Shown here piece by piece: positions 32,901-43,560 of a stretch of DNA of 53,141 nt; within the stretch, counting starts at the first letter, position 1; every line of letters starts with the position of its first letter. The stretch lies in IMG/VR virus record IMGVR_UViG_3300047564_007050, positions 1 to 53,141 of that record; one strand, given 5' to 3'. Below the pieces are notes generated by a model that saw only the letters and a list, made by a program, of their open reading frames with translations, was not told where the DNA came from and searched no databases. Made by a program: the position numbers and the translations under genes. This DNA comes from a virus.

Positions 32901-35900
32901 CATTTTAGCCGGACCAACGCTATTTACCACAACTTCTGGCATTTCTTTTAGAACCACGCTCATTGGCAAGATTCTAACTGATGGTAAACCTTGGTCTCCC
33001 ATCTCTCTAACCTCTAGAGAAACTGGAGGTTGAAAATCACCAGTTGGTTTTTTGCTAAAAAATACATCGACCGAGGTAATAAAACATCCGGCCTTCTCAT
33101 ACACATAAAAACTTTGTGCCAAAGGATCTCTAGGACAAGGATCGGTGTATGATAAAACATTTGATGTTACAATAGAAATATCTTTGGCGCTTTCTACTTT
33201 ATTCTGCGCAATCGTAAATAGTCTAGTTGAGTAGGTTGTTTCTTGCTTAGTGTCAATCCAGCCTCTAGCTGTGTATTTAACTTGACCAGCAGATTCTGGA
33301 GATGGATCTAAAATATTACCTGAGCTTGTGGTCAATCTAAAAAATCTATCTCCGGTTTTAAATCGTATTGTGCTATTATTTGGTATTGTAAATATACCTT
33401 CAATCCTACCACGACCGTCACAAATTAAAGGATCATTATTTTGGCCATAAACGCCAGTAGTTAAATTTTTTGGTCTACAATATGCAGAAACATCTACGCC
33501 ATCAAAAAACGGATAAACCCTAGTTCCTGGTTTAAATGTTTTTCCTTTGAATTCAATATCTCTAGAGCGAATGTACTCAATTAATGATGTATCTATGACC
33601 CTACTTCCCATTGATATTGGAGCAGAAAAGCCCAAATCTTGAAATGTGGATGTGAATGATGTCGTTATTTCTTGACCACTCATTGTTGTGGTTGTTCTTA
33701 GTTCATCTGCAATAAATGTTTTTGTGCCAACTCGAACTTCAGCGCCAGAATTAACATAACCAGCAGGAGCAGGCAATGTCGCTTCATTTTGCTTCATTTT
33801 TTTCCATTGCTGGTTGCTCTTTCCGTACATGTCTTTAAATTCAGACCTGCCGAGCTGCACTATTTTTTGTCTACCTGTAGGTTCAGTAGTTGTAGAACTA
33901 GAAATCCAGTTATTGAATGTTGTTTGGTAATCTACTTTTGTGCCACTAACGCCGTAGGTATTTCTAGTGGCGTTCCAGAGAGATGAATCTTGAACGTTTA
34001 ATGGTTCTGCATATTTTACCTCTCGCCACTCATCTGTCCAGGGGGTTATCGATACATTTCCAAGATAAACTGGAACATTTGATGGATTAACACTTATTGA
34101 ATTGCTCGCCTTTGTCTGCGATTTCATTTCAACATTAGAATATGGCAAAGTATATAATTGTCCAGTTTTTTGATAGTTGTTATTTGCCCTATAATTATCA
34201 ATTGCGTTATCTCCGGTCTGTAAAAGTGCCTTTTCAGATAAGTGAACGGCATCTTCATATATAATCGGACGCATAACGCCTAAAGTTCTGTCTAAGCTAC
34301 ACAGATAATCAGATGAACCAAGATCGCTAGATGTAAAAGATTTAAAGTTATCAACTAAAAATCCATTTTTAAATCTATCGAATCCGGCAGCATCTTGAAT
34401 TTTTAATGCACTAGTGTCTTTCTCTAATAGCGAAAGTGTTGTGTAATACTCAAGATTTTTTATTCTCGCCTCTAATTTTCCAATATCACGCATTGTGTAG
34501 CGCTTATTATCTCGCATTCTTGGAAAAATATTTTTAGGCGATCCTGTATATGGCTGCAACTCTAGCTCATATAAAGTCATTCCGTTATCTGGATCATCTG
34601 GAAAAAATGCCTCTTCATTAGGACTTCCAGATTTAATTGAAAATTCTCCTAGATAATTCAAAATTAGTTTATCTTTTCTAGGCAAATAGAAGTGATAATC
34701 ACAGGTGAAATTTGTTTTTGGTATGCCCAATGAAGTTGCAAATGTAGAATTGATTCCTCCTGCGCCAACAATCGGCCTAAAATCAAGACAGTCTGAGAGT
34801 GAATAAGATGTGCCATCTGATGCAACATACTCAGGAATTTCTGAGTAGTCCATAGATGGAGTAGCACCGGAAAAAGGATAAGAATTTACTGAAAAGTAGT
34901 CTCCGGTTGTTGTGTTATGTGTAAAATAGTCAAACTCAACTCGCACCTGCCCTCTTGGTCTTTCTACACCAGGTCGCAGAGTAACCTTTGCTATGTCGTA
35001 GTAATAGTCACGCTGGCCATTATCTAATATATAAAGTCCAGTTATATCTTTATGTCCCGACGGAAGAGTCTCAAGAGTACTTGGGGCAGTAGAGTAAGAT
35101 GGACTTTCAACTATTCGTGTAAGTCTAAGAACATCTGGCTTACCCAAGCTAATTTCATTCACGTCAGCGCCAGAACTTACCGCAAATCCATCGCCCTGAT
35201 ATGTTCCTCCACTAAATGAGCCCTTTATTAGAGTTTTAATTCTCTCTTTAGATGCTGCTCCACTCGGAGTTGACTCCAACCCACCACTCTTTCGTATGAT
35301 AGAATGAATTTGAAATGTTCCAGTAGTTCCTGACGGAAGAGTTATCTGCAAACTTGATGGTTGAGCATTAACAAAACAAGTTCCGGCGGCAGGACTACCC
35401 CCAGAAGCGGGCAATACCTGAAGCCACTGAGAAGTGCTTTCATTTATTACAGCATAATTAGAAATAGAAAAATTTTCAAACTCTGTTCCAGTTTCAGGGC
35501 TCAGTGATAATACATTGCTAGTCGGAGAAATGCCAAAGTCTGTTTTCCGTACAGTATACTTAGCATCTATCATTGTACCATCAGGTGAACCGTCTGATGT
35601 AGCTCCCCTTAATGTAGATACAAATTCATCTGGCAATTTATACAATAGACCCGCATTTGCAGAATTTGTTCTTAGTGTTGCATATAGATAATCTATATTT
35701 GAACCATCTGGCCAAGAAGATCCTCCAACCGATGATGACAATTTCAATATTGTATCGGCGCTAGGATTTTCGGCAACCTTATAAATCGCAGATGTTGCTT
35801 GTCCAGAATTTATTTCTACATAATCCCCGGCAGATAAAATTTCTTGAGGGTCATTTCTCCACACCGTTCCAGCGCCAACGATAATTGTATTATCTGATCC

Positions 35901-37994
35901 CTGCGCAAGACTAAATGTCAATGTTGTGGCACTTGAGGTTGTTGTTGCATTTGCACTAAGAGTTATTTGAGTTAAACTTCCAGAAGTAATAGAAAGAATT
36001 GTTGCAAATGGAGAAGTTTCCCCCTGTGCAGTAACCGACATTCCCACCCTAAGATTTGAGTAGGTGGTGGTGCCTGTGATTGTGGTAGACGCCGCAGAAG
36101 ATGACGTTGAGAGGTTGTATGTGCCGGTTCCTCCTGTTCCTGTGCCCAATGATGTTATAGTAGTTCCGGTAGTAACATTTGCGCCACTAATAGCTGTGCC
36201 CACTGCCAAAAACCCAGAAGTGACTGCACTTACGGTCAATACTGTTCCAGATATAGATCCTGTAACAACCGCAGTTGTTATTCCAGCCGATATATTTCCA
36301 GAAACTATATTTACGGTTGCACTTCCCGATGTGGTTGAACAGGTTCTAGTTGTAGAAGTTACTGACCGAGAAACAGACCCAGTGAGCCTATAGCGGTCAA
36401 GACGAACATCACATGTAAATGTCGGAGCATTTGAATATACTGATTTAACTTTTTCAAACTTGGTGTCACCAATCATTTCTATATTAAATAAAAATAATTG
36501 ATAAACTCGATTATCTACAGTTGTGCCGCTTTCTTTGAAACCACTATAAAAATCTACGGCAAGAACTCTTGCAGTTCCTATTTTTGTTCCAGATTGAGTT
36601 CCCGGAATTGATATTGGTTGGTCATACAAATCTACCGTGTCATAAGTTTCTGGCCTAAGTGCACCATACATATTTTGCACAAATATGTACGTGCCCAACG
36701 GAGTATCTGTTGTCTTATTGTTTCTATACTTTGTCGTTCTTGCTTTCTTAAAATCAACTATTGCGGTAGATGCCTTTTCAATTCTATAGCCTTTGACGTA
36801 TGCTCTGCCAGGATCAACTATTATGCTAAGACGCTCTCTACACAGTCTAAAAAATTCATCTGAGGTGTTTCCCGGAACCCACCCACCAGCATATGTTGCT
36901 GCCGCAGGAACCTCTAGCCCAAAAATTTCAGTTGATGCAAGCTCGGCTTCTGCTTGAGTTGAATATATAAATTCAGATATGTTGTGACCACCATTTGCGC
37001 CACCTTCACTGAGAAAATTTTTAATCTGAATTTGAAATGGTATTACAGTATAGTCTCCAGACTCATCATATGTTCTGGTAGCCAAAGTCTTATCTAATTC
37101 ACTGTATCGTGTTTCAGGAACACGAAGCCTAACGTTACCATCAATTATTTTGACAAGCTCTACAAAATTTTCTTCTTCAGCATTCAAGTCTAGCTGCATG
37201 GCCTGAGCATCAATGTGAAGTCGATCTGCTCCGGGTCCACCAATATTGGGTGTTCCGGTAGCATTGTCTAAAAGAGAATTATCATCTGTCCAAGAAATGA
37301 CACTTTCAATAAACTTTAAGCCAATTTTAGCTGTTGGTCTAACATTCCATGCCGATGGAGTGGCAATATCAGATTCAATTGGAGTTATAAAAACTGTTTG
37401 CTCATCAACTAAAACGAATCTTCCTCTGTAAAAATAAACTCCAGACTCAATTTTTACCGACTGTACGGCTCCTACAGAAAATTGTGCTGTTGATATATTG
37501 GCATTTAAAACTAATGCCGGATTTGTTTCAACCGTTGAAACAACCTGACCTTCAGAAAACCTCTGTTGAAGCCCTGTGGTATCTGCTATTGTGTATGTTA
37601 AGAATAATCTGACTAACCCGGCAGAATTTATTGGCTTATATCCAATAACAACAGCAGAAATTCCATTTACGCTTTTAATGGTTTTTCCGATCCAGTAAGT
37701 CTCAATTTCAGCATTTGAAGATGTTTTAGCTGCGCCAGAGCTTTCAACTAAAATAAAGCCAGCGGCATTATTAATCTTTACTGCTTCTCCTTTCTGGGAA
37801 AAATTTAATACCAAAGATCCATCTTGAAAAATATGTTTTCCAAAACGATTAATTTGATTTTGAAGTTGCGTCTGAATCTGATTTAGCTCTCTAGCCTGTA
37901 CCGCTCTTCCAGGACGAAAAAGTATTTGATAGAATTTTTTATTCTCAGAAAAATCATCGAAGTACGGAGATTGATTCAGATTTACAGTTGTCAT
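29952..37994 (-). CDS. Giant DUF4815-type baseplate or fibre protein
   Basis: 2680 residues. The first several hundred residues match the DUF4815 family of T4-like environmental phages: [20 protein letters not shown], then [20 protein letters not shown] and [20 protein letters not shown]. After about residue 520 comes low-complexity Thr/Ser/Gly sequence ([19 protein letters not shown]). Several copies of a small beta-domain (TGTGTxF ... VGDIV ... [10 protein letters not shown]) lie towards the C-terminus. The gene directly follows gp8 and precedes the fibre genes, where T4 has genes 9-12, so it probably forms the baseplate periphery and fibre attachment, perhaps replacing gp10 in role. There is no stop or frameshift inside. 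The exact role is not established for the family. Confidence 0.88.
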   Translation of the reverse strand: MTTVNLNQSPYFDDFSENKKFYQILFRPGRAVQARELNQIQTQLQNQINRFGKHIFQDGSLVLNFSQKGEAVKINNAAGFILVESSGAAKTSSNAEIETYWIGKTIKSVNGISAVVIGYKPINSAGLVRLFLTYTIADTTGLQQRFSEGQVVSTVETNPALVLNANISTAQFSVGAVQSVKIESGVYFYRGRFVLVDEQTVFITPIESDIATPSAWNVRPTAKIGLKFIESVISWTDDNSLLDNATGTPNIGGPGADRLHIDAQAMQLDLNAEEENFVELVKIIDGNVRLRVPETRYSELDKTLATRTYDESGDYTVIPFQIQIKNFLSEGGANGGHNISEFIYSTQAEAELASTEIFGLEVPAAATYAGGWVPGNTSDEFFRLCRERLSIIVDPGRAYVKGYRIEKASTAIVDFKKARTTKYRNNKTTDTPLGTYIFVQNMYGALRPETYDTVDLYDQPISIPGTQSGTKIGTARVLAVDFYSGFKESGTTVDNRVYQLFLFNIEMIGDTKFEKVKSVYSNAPTFTCDVRLDRYRLTGSVSRSVTSTTRTCSTTSGSATVNIVSGNISAGITTAVVTGSISGTVLTVSAVTSGFLAVGTAISGANVTTGTTITSLGTGTGGTGTYNLSTSSSAASTTITGTTTYSNLRVGMSVTAQGETSPFATILSITSGSLTQITLSANATTTSSATTLTFSLAQGSDNTIIVGAGTVWRNDPQEILSAGDYVEINSGQATSAIYKVAENPSADTILKLSSSVGGSSWPDGSNIDYLYATLRTNSANAGLLYKLPDEFVSTLRGATSDGSPDGTMIDAKYTVRKTDFGISPTSNVLSLSPETGTEFENFSISNYAVINESTSQWLQVLPASGGSPAAGTCFVNAQPSSLQITLPSGTTGTFQIHSIIRKSGGLESTPSGAASKERIKTLIKGSFSGGTYQGDGFAVSSGADVNEISLGKPDVLRLTRIVESPSYSTAPSTLETLPSGHKDITGLYILDNGQRDYYYDIAKVTLRPGVERPRGQVRVEFDYFTHNTTTGDYFSVNSYPFSGATPSMDYSEIPEYVASDGTSYSLSDCLDFRPIVGAGGINSTFATSLGIPKTNFTCDYHFYLPRKDKLILNYLGEFSIKSGSPNEEAFFPDDPDNGMTLYELELQPYTGSPKNIFPRMRDNKRYTMRDIGKLEARIKNLEYYTTLSLLEKDTSALKIQDAAGFDRFKNGFLVDNFKSFTSSDLGSSDYLCSLDRTLGVMRPIIYEDAVHLSEKALLQTGDNAIDNYRANNNYQKTGQLYTLPYSNVEMKSQTKASNSISVNPSNVPVYLGNVSITPWTDEWREVKYAEPLNVQDSSLWNATRNTYGVSGTKVDYQTTFNNWISSSTTTEPTGRQKIVQLGRSEFKDMYGKSNQQWKKMKQNEATLPAPAGYVNSGAEVRVGTKTFIADELRTTTTMSGQEITTSFTSTFQDLGFSAPISMGSRVIDTSLIEYIRSRDIEFKGKTFKPGTRVYPFFDGVDVSAYCRPKNLTTGVYGQNNDPLICDGRGRIEGIFTIPNNSTIRFKTGDRFFRLTTSSGNILDPSPESAGQVKYTARGWIDTKQETTYSTRLFTIAQNKVESAKDISIVTSNVLSYTDPCPRDPLAQSFYVYEKAGCFITSVDVFFSKKPTGDFQPPVSLEVREMGDQGLPSVRILPMSVVLKEMPEVVVNSVGPAKMTITGNLGQDSTIPAVPATTGPWINGVAVGKTLLSGTISSSISSKIITGTGTSFSVTATPPGSSLYVNDRFIGIVDVVDSPTQITLKSNAPATLSAASPVNIYSSTSARSNGSEFEHLGEATSQMVPTRFTFESPLYLRGEKYYCFVLTSDSDEYYVWYSKFGPDLTKKEEDREASVEIGTTDKTITEKFIEGAFFKSQNGFNWIELENDTIKFKIWKAQFDTSISAEIDYVNDELDFKLLTSDPVEFVNGSSEVRILHPNHGHTTARVSPAIGLSSKVVFSPVYDLTISGLVSANLTSVTITGGTFAGLVENSFIRHPITGEQKRVVGTPGSTSLTIASKFNTDFTGLSGFLGTTYGVPTGANFGGVIDAELFYDYRGYDIKRTELDYYIIDLKQRSASFNNSSIVSGKYGGSRILATENKRFEEMTLITTPLEVQDTSITWYAQTTSGCGVHDSTTSTYIKFPSKVEINGKYVYTNPVEFLPNERLIFNDPMLIGSYINELPPSGSTTDPTNQAISGPSTVISEIEIGDRKSLNIRAVLKSSNSDVSPVIDESRMTAYLASHRLDNPKGIGDPLLDASIINAAYDDYQVVPTSIAPAATTGSIHFSYSSPTATGDISGTAKSTRITGTGTKFLSELRVGDIVKTDQNDTRRVTSVISDTEFLVDISLSATPGTKLYINPRNTIIKSGNASVAKHLSNLDVGKYIKISGAKSNGALTRNITEADKARVLKVSYTPNNTVVDSDLGSPKYIEVEIDFKTLYNPAANLEAGTITTTATSPFTVTGVGTTFTTAFVGLQLYNSSGQLIGTVASRASDISLNLTAAPLVSVSGGGYYRSENVSAVTIIQLDRYIDEISPTNGSCSSKYVTKTLSLSRPSNALKIMFDGSRDPTCEFELYYKLKPENSIQAMDTINWTKAEFNIDINGTISPATPAPNLFSGDFSEYSSILSDLPSFVAVQAKLVMRGGNPARAPRVMNFRMIALDE

Positions 37995-38011
37995 ATTTGT
38001 ATAACTTTATG

Positions 38012-39670
38012 TTAAAATTCTACGATGGCTTTAATGTCTTCAATTTGATTTTGCGACCTAATAATTGCTCGCCTATTCTCTATATATATTATATTTCCTG
38101 CGCCCTTTTTAATTTCTTCATTAACAACACCATTAGTTGAAGCTATTTGAGCACTAAATGTAGATTGAGTTATTGTCGAGCCATTTGTAAATGTGCCATA
38201 TCCTGTCGTAGGATTTTGTATAAAAGTCAATGTGCCCGTTTCGGGCGAGACTCCTTCAGCACTAGTTTTTGTATATTGCAATGCAACGCCCTGTATAGAT
38301 GGTGATATCTGAAAAATCTGGTCATATACCAATGCATTTGCATTAGTAACACCAGTTAAATTTAATTTTTTGGTTGAAATTCTAGTGGTATCGGTGGCTA
38401 AAGTGCCATCATAATTTCTTACATCTCTAATAATTCCCAATTGGCGGTAATCATTGTCTGTTGGAAAATCTCCCTCACCTTCAGCATATTGAAGTTTTGC
38501 GTTCATCATTATAAAAATTGAGTTTAAGTCTTTCTCAACATCTTTACCCAAGCCATCTAAGTCTGATAAAATTGGCCTAACTATGGCTCCGGTGCCTCCT
38601 AAAGAATTTTCAACCGATACACTTATAAAAGTTGAATTTGAACCTCTAGTAATTGGTAATATTTTGGTTATGGCGCCAGATAAATTCACCACCGGACGCA
38701 ACTTAACGTCTGTGCCATTAGTAACAACATTTAACTTAGGAAGAATCTGGCAGGTGTTTCCTGTGGTTACATTTCCACTCCAGGCGGCAGTTAGAATTAT
38801 TTGCTTAGTGCCACCAATATAATCTTCTATTGTGTATATTTCATTTATACCAGAACCAGAGGTTATGTGTATTTGACCATTGTTATAAAAATCATCTGCT
38901 TCCGATGGTGATCCGGTGCTAAGAATTGCGGTGCCCTTTCCTTGACCATTAGTGCCTATTGTTGTAACTGTGCCCGTATATGTTCTTGTATACCCAGACC
39001 CGCCATTTTCAACAACCACAGACATAACTTCGCCCGGAACTGCTGCGGCCTGAACTGTCCATTGAGAGCTGCCATCATTAGCGCTTAAGGTTTTAACAGG
39101 AACCCAGCTATCTGTTAAAAATTTTGATGCATTAGCAGATGATACCGAGGCCACATATTTCCAAACATATCCGTCTTGAGCATAATATATTAAATTAGTG
39201 GCAGGATTTTGCTTTTCGGGCTTTACTGTACTTGCCGCATTATTGCCATTCTCTAAACATACAAATATATCAAGAGTATCTGTTATGACATAAAAATTTC
39301 CAGCAGGTGTAGGAGATAATGCAGTAACCCTCGCTTGCGTGGGTTGGTTATGCAAATCAGCATCTCGGTCATCGTATATTGCATATACAGTGCCCTCTGT
39401 CCAATCTGAACGTCTAATAACCAATGATGTTGTTGCCGAATCTATCTTTTTTAGACCAAGCATCTCATCCCAAATTCTGGCTTCAGACTCATAAGTATCT
39501 AACGGCGCAGGAGGAGACAACTCAGCGCTTATAGAGCCGGTTCCCCAAACTGTGGGTTTTCCGATAAATAGATAATGATTTCTACTGGTTGTGTGTGCCG
39601 AAGAGTTAAAATTATCTAAAAAATCTCTGGCGTTTTGAAGTCTGAATTTATTTTTTATAATAGCGGTCAT
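38012..39670 (-). CDS. 8: Baseplate wedge protein gp8-like
   Basis: 552 residues, longer than T4 gp8 (334). The N-terminus (IIKNKFRLQNARDFLDNFNS) and the following SRNHYLFIGKPTVWG and IRRSDWTEGTVYAIYDDRD are typical of the gp8 family; so is the YYAQDGYVWKYVASVS segment. The extra length lies in the C-terminal half. Gp8 dimers brace each of the six baseplate wedges. A late promoter with the extended TATAAATACT match lies 32 bases upstream, and the gene follows the gp7-position gene and precedes the giant DUF4815 gene, as in other T4-like phages outside the coliphage group. Confidence 0.9.
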   Translation of the reverse strand: MTAIIKNKFRLQNARDFLDNFNSSAHTTSRNHYLFIGKPTVWGTGSISAELSPPAPLDTYESEARIWDEMLGLKKIDSATTSLVIRRSDWTEGTVYAIYDDRDADLHNQPTQARVTALSPTPAGNFYVITDTLDIFVCLENGNNAASTVKPEKQNPATNLIYYAQDGYVWKYVASVSSANASKFLTDSWVPVKTLSANDGSSQWTVQAAAVPGEVMSVVVENGGSGYTRTYTGTVTTIGTNGQGKGTAILSTGSPSEADDFYNNGQIHITSGSGINEIYTIEDYIGGTKQIILTAAWSGNVTTGNTCQILPKLNVVTNGTDVKLRPVVNLSGAITKILPITRGSNSTFISVSVENSLGGTGAIVRPILSDLDGLGKDVEKDLNSIFIMMNAKLQYAEGEGDFPTDNDYRQLGIIRDVRNYDGTLATDTTRISTKKLNLTGVTNANALVYDQIFQISPSIQGVALQYTKTSAEGVSPETGTLTFIQNPTTGYGTFTNGSTITQSTFSAQIASTNGVVNEEIKKGAGNIIYIENRRAIIRSQNQIEDIKAIVEF

Positions 39671-39701
39671 TGACTATATACCTTAGAATTTCATTTATAA
39701 G

Positions 39702-39709
39702 TATTTATA
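39702..39709 (-). promoter_or_regulatory. T4-type late promoter for gp8 and fibre operon
   Basis: TATAAATACT on the minus strand, 32 bases upstream of gp8, in the 87-base gap after the gp7-position gene. Confidence 0.65.
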
Positions 39710-39757
39710 TCAAAACATTTAATCATTTTTAATATTTAAGAGTTATTAAACAATTAT

Positions 39758-41287
39758 TTACGTACTAGTACTAGTAATAATAACCGCATCTGGCATAATA
39801 TTAGTTTTTGCCGTTGGCGAAGTCACTAGGTCAAAAAGTCTTATTCCTAATTCGTCAATAGAACTTATGGTAGTTAATGGCTTTTGTTGAGCCAAATTAC
39901 CATATTCACCAAAATAATTAGGAATAGCCAAGATTTCCTGATTTGCATCATATTTAGCTACTGGCTTGTAGTTAAATTTATTGTTATTTAATGAATTGCT
40001 ATTTGCACCAAGCGGATTAGAAACTTCTGTAGTTTTTAGAGTAACTGTAGATGCAATTGACTTTACTGCTGCACTTACCGCAACGCCATCATCAACTAAT
40101 GTGACGCTTGTATTTGAGCTTTCAGTTGCAATATGAATTTTAGCATCAAGCAACTTCTGAGTTCTAAAGCCTCCGTATAATTTTAAACCGGCAGGATGCA
40201 AAAGTTTTTTTACAGCAGATTCGTACGTAGAATACGACTCATCTACATATATTACATACGAAAACGCTTGATAATATTCACCATCTTGCAAATATTTTAA
40301 GGTTGATATTTGACCGTCTTCATTTAAATAAAATCCAGGATAAGATATTAGTGCATCATATTCAATATCTATTACAGCACCCTTATCTGATAAAAGATAG
40401 TTTTGTAGTGGAAAATAACTTTTATAGCCAATGCCATAATTTACTATTTTTAATGAAGTTATGCCCCCCGAACTTGATACTGACTGCACTTCTAGTTTTG
40501 CGCCATTTCCGACAACATTTATATTAAATGTTTCTCCGACCGAATAATTACCCCCCGCAGATTTTATGGTTATAGCAGACGGAACCGCCGACACTACAAC
40601 TTGAATTGAACCATCATCTGAAATCAATGTCTCTTGAGGCAAAAAATTTCCGGTAATGCTTGAGCGATTTAACGATAACTCAACCCCAAAATAGCCACCT
40701 TCATTTACCGAGAAAACCTTTTCAACATATGCGGTAGAATTGCTATCAACTCCTCTAATTCGCTTTGTGCGCAATGCTAATGCATCGCCGACAGATGAAA
40801 ATACTCGCAAACTTTGTTGCTGAATCCATTTTCCATCAGAAACTTTAAGTATATCAACTCTAGGATAATAAAATTCAGGATTTAGCCCATAAGCCGCACG
40901 AAAAAATAACTCAAATGATTTTTCAGTACCCTTAGCCCTATAAAAATCTCTAACATTTTTTAGAAGAGTGCCAACATCAGTCTCTAGCGTTCTAGGAAAA
41001 TGTATCAGAAATTCTTTATAAAATTGCTCAGTATATGGCTCTTTAGTAAAATCTATGTCTTGATAGCTTTTTAGTCTTTTTGAATCGTTTAAAACATTAT
41101 TTTCGCTTTCCATCCACTCATAGTATGCTTTCATGAAAGTTATAAATCTTTCATGATCTTCTCTAACAAATTGTGGAAATTGATTCTGAAGATAAGGACT
41201 AACACCAGCCAACGGAGAAGACAAAAACACCAAGGGTAGGTAATCTTGAAGTGGTGAGTCTATTGGTGATGCTAAAACGATTAACAT
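39758..41287 (-). CDS. Baseplate wedge protein at the gp7 position
   Basis: 509 residues between gp6 and gp8, the place of gp7 in T4, but half its length (1032). The N-terminal half is helical (YLQNQFPQFVREDHERFITF, then RAKGTEKSFELFFRAAYGLN and DILKVSDGKWIQQQSLRV); the middle is strand-rich with VGETFNINVVGNGAKLEV. The arrangement is common in environmental T4-like phages. Its role is most likely to hold the wedge together as gp7 does, but I see no sequence match to coliphage gp7, so the symbol is left empty. No clear Shine-Dalgarno precedes ATG 41287, 7 bases after gp6, which suggests coupling to gp6 translation. Confidence 0.82.
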   Translation of the reverse strand: MLIVLASPIDSPLQDYLPLVFLSSPLAGVSPYLQNQFPQFVREDHERFITFMKAYYEWMESENNVLNDSKRLKSYQDIDFTKEPYTEQFYKEFLIHFPRTLETDVGTLLKNVRDFYRAKGTEKSFELFFRAAYGLNPEFYYPRVDILKVSDGKWIQQQSLRVFSSVGDALALRTKRIRGVDSNSTAYVEKVFSVNEGGYFGVELSLNRSSITGNFLPQETLISDDGSIQVVVSAVPSAITIKSAGGNYSVGETFNINVVGNGAKLEVQSVSSSGGITSLKIVNYGIGYKSYFPLQNYLLSDKGAVIDIEYDALISYPGFYLNEDGQISTLKYLQDGEYYQAFSYVIYVDESYSTYESAVKKLLHPAGLKLYGGFRTQKLLDAKIHIATESSNTSVTLVDDGVAVSAAVKSIASTVTLKTTEVSNPLGANSNSLNNNKFNYKPVAKYDANQEILAIPNYFGEYGNLAQQKPLTTISSIDELGIRLFDLVTSPTAKTNIMPDAVIITSTST

Positions 41288-41294
41288 AAATTTA

Positions 41295-43097
41295 TTATGA
41301 TATCTTTAGTCTTGAAACATCTATAAGAGTTAGATTTACATCTTCATCTTCAAGCAAAAGCATTTGCTCTTTTAATGCAACAACATCTAAAACCTTGGGC
41401 TTAACTATAAAATCAATGTAGTTATTACCATCTTCAATTGAACTTACTAATAGATTTGAAATTGTTATTGTGCCAGTTTCATAATCTACGGTTCCAATTT
41501 TGCCATCAAGTATAATTTTAGTGTTATCTGTCGTGAAATAATAGACAAACATGTTTCCTTGACCATCATCAGATATGTAGACTTTGACATTATTAATGTA
41601 GAATGGACTGGTTGTTATAGACGATATATCATTATTATAGTCGCCGGTGTCTATTGAATTGTTTAATTGTATGGTAAAACTGTTTCTTAAATTTAAACTA
41701 GGAATAACTCTATATTTTATTTTAACTGAGGTGTTATTACTAACTATAGATGGGTCTGCCGAATCTATGTAAGAGCAAAACTTTGAAAATCTAAAATCTG
41801 AATCAAATCCGATAAGTTGTTCAGACTTATAAGTTTCAATTGCCGCTAATACTTTTGTGGTTAATATCTCAGAAGTTTCTGCTGTTTTTGCGGAATTAAA
41901 ATTTATGGTAGAGTCAACCATCAATCGTATATAATCAGGATCTACTATTACAACATCTACTGTAACTAAACTTCTCGGAAGAATAAATGAATTTACTAAG
42001 CGAACTTTATCTTCGTAATTTAATGTTGTGCCTGTTTTTGGCTTTATAGAACAAAAAACTTTTCCGTATTCGGGCGGCACGTTATCTTCGCCACCCCAAA
42101 CTCTAACATGTTCAACCAATGAAATGTCTTTTTTAATTAAAGTTTCATAATCATATTTTGTAACGGCCCTATTTTGGGAATCATAAGTTCTTGGTGCAAG
42201 AAGTTTTATTGAATCTATAGATTCTTGCTCAGAGTATCCGGTTGCGATGCTTTTTGTAGTTAAAGTAAAAGACTGATTTTCACCAATATTAGCGGAAGCC
42301 AACCTTTCAGCTCTAAACACACTTGCATTAGTTGCTCCATCTCCGGTCGACACAACATAATCAAGTTTTATTATGTTTCCGTTGCTTGGACGTTTACCTA
42401 ATATATTATCGCCAAATATAATTTCAAAAAGATTGCTTTCATATGCTTGCAAAAAATATTTGGCATCGGTTTCTTTAGTTTCAGTTATGTCGGTATTTAA
42501 AGAATAGTATTCTATATTTGTGCTAGCAGAATTTTCTTGAACTACAACATTAAGAGTACTGGTGTCGACATTTTCATTTGGTATTATATATCTCTGCTTT
42601 ATTGGTGAATTATTGTCTACTGTATATGAATGAGTGAACCTTTTACCTTCAAGCAACTCTAAGTTTGTTATTTTGTATCGCCCAGTGTCAATTTTGGTGA
42701 AAAACGTATTTTTGCTAGGATAGAATGTATACCTAATTCCATCTACTGTAGTAAAAAATTGGTGCGTATTTTTTAACAGTAAACTTGCGGGTTCAAAATA
42801 TATTTCATAATCAACCACAGCACGTAAGGTGCGGACTGAGCGAGGAGTATATCCCAAATGCTTTGCCCTAGACACAACACTCTCTCGTAGAGATGCACTG
42901 TCTAAAAACATTTCACTCGCAAGCATGTTTAAATAAAATGCATTATACCCAGTATTGTAGGCCAGAATATCTAGCAAAATTGATAGCGATGAACCATCAA
43001 AATTATAATCTTTAAATCTATCTTGAGATTTTAAAAATGTTTTTAAGTTCTCTTTTATTAGAGCAAAATCAAGCTCGGTATATTTAATCTCAGACAT
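41295..43097 (-). CDS. 6: Baseplate wedge protein gp6
   Basis: 600 residues (T4 gp6: 660). The opening FALIKENLKTFLKSQDRFKD, then SSLSILLDILAYNTGYNAFY and MLASEMFLDSASLRESVVSR with AKHLGYTPRS, is strongly typical of gp6. The baseplate-J-like central domain includes TKYDYETLIKKDISLVEHVR followed by WGGEDN. Gp6 dimers form the inner ring of the baseplate that transmits the trigger for contraction. The gene lies 1 base after gp25, as expected for proteins that bind each other in the wedge. Confidence 0.96.
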   Translation of the reverse strand: MSEIKYTELDFALIKENLKTFLKSQDRFKDYNFDGSSLSILLDILAYNTGYNAFYLNMLASEMFLDSASLRESVVSRAKHLGYTPRSVRTLRAVVDYEIYFEPASLLLKNTHQFFTTVDGIRYTFYPSKNTFFTKIDTGRYKITNLELLEGKRFTHSYTVDNNSPIKQRYIIPNENVDTSTLNVVVQENSASTNIEYYSLNTDITETKETDAKYFLQAYESNLFEIIFGDNILGKRPSNGNIIKLDYVVSTGDGATNASVFRAERLASANIGENQSFTLTTKSIATGYSEQESIDSIKLLAPRTYDSQNRAVTKYDYETLIKKDISLVEHVRVWGGEDNVPPEYGKVFCSIKPKTGTTLNYEDKVRLVNSFILPRSLVTVDVVIVDPDYIRLMVDSTINFNSAKTAETSEILTTKVLAAIETYKSEQLIGFDSDFRFSKFCSYIDSADPSIVSNNTSVKIKYRVIPSLNLRNSFTIQLNNSIDTGDYNNDISSITTSPFYINNVKVYISDDGQGNMFVYYFTTDNTKIILDGKIGTVDYETGTITISNLLVSSIEDGNNYIDFIVKPKVLDVVALKEQMLLLEDEDVNLTLIDVSRLKIS

Positions 43098-43098
43098 T

Positions 43099-43506
43099 TT
43101 ACCTAATCCTCTCTAAAAATATTTTAACTGTATCTACCTGAGATATGTTATCAATTGCAAACAGCAAATATACATTATAGCCAAGGAGGTCTTGGTCTAG
43201 ACTAACTTGCAAATCAACAATAGAAACTCTTGGCTCATAAGCTCGTAAAGCATCATGAATTAGAGTCTTTATACTAACCGCAGTCATTGGGGTAGCAGGC
43301 TCAAATAATAACTGCTTTAAATTTCCTCCGAAATCTGGATTAAATGGACGCTCATATAAACCCGTAAACAGTATATTTCTAACTGAGCGTTTAACGGATG
43401 CAGAATCTTTTAATAGAGTTATGTCTCCTGAAACTGGGTGTGGAACAAAGTCCAGATCGATATCTGAAAATGTGGTAGCAACTTTATTAATTAGAGTTTG
43501 AGCCAT
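43099..43506 (-). CDS. 25: Baseplate wedge protein gp25
   Basis: 135 residues (T4 gp25: 132). It shows the gp25/lysozyme-like wedge family pattern without enzymatic residues: DIDLDFVPHPVSGDITLLKD, then SVKRSVRNILFTGLYERPFN (the conserved NxxxT/GxYERPFNP core) and RAYEPRVSIVDLQVS. Gp25 starts sheath polymerisation at the baseplate. A late promoter lies 23 bases upstream of the ATG; gp6 follows after 1 base. Assignment is secure. Confidence 0.96.
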   Translation of the reverse strand: MAQTLINKVATTFSDIDLDFVPHPVSGDITLLKDSASVKRSVRNILFTGLYERPFNPDFGGNLKQLLFEPATPMTAVSIKTLIHDALRAYEPRVSIVDLQVSLDQDLLGYNVYLLFAIDNISQVDTVKIFLERIR

Positions 43507-43528
43507 ATAGATAATAGATAATCTTATA

Positions 43529-43536
43529 TATTTATA
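43529..43536 (-). promoter_or_regulatory. T4-type late promoter for gp25-gp6 unit
   Basis: Exact TATAAATA on the minus strand, 23 bases upstream of the gp25 start, in the 54-base gap after gp5. Confidence 0.6.
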
Positions 43537-43560
43537 TCGAGAATATATTTTTTTTTAAAT

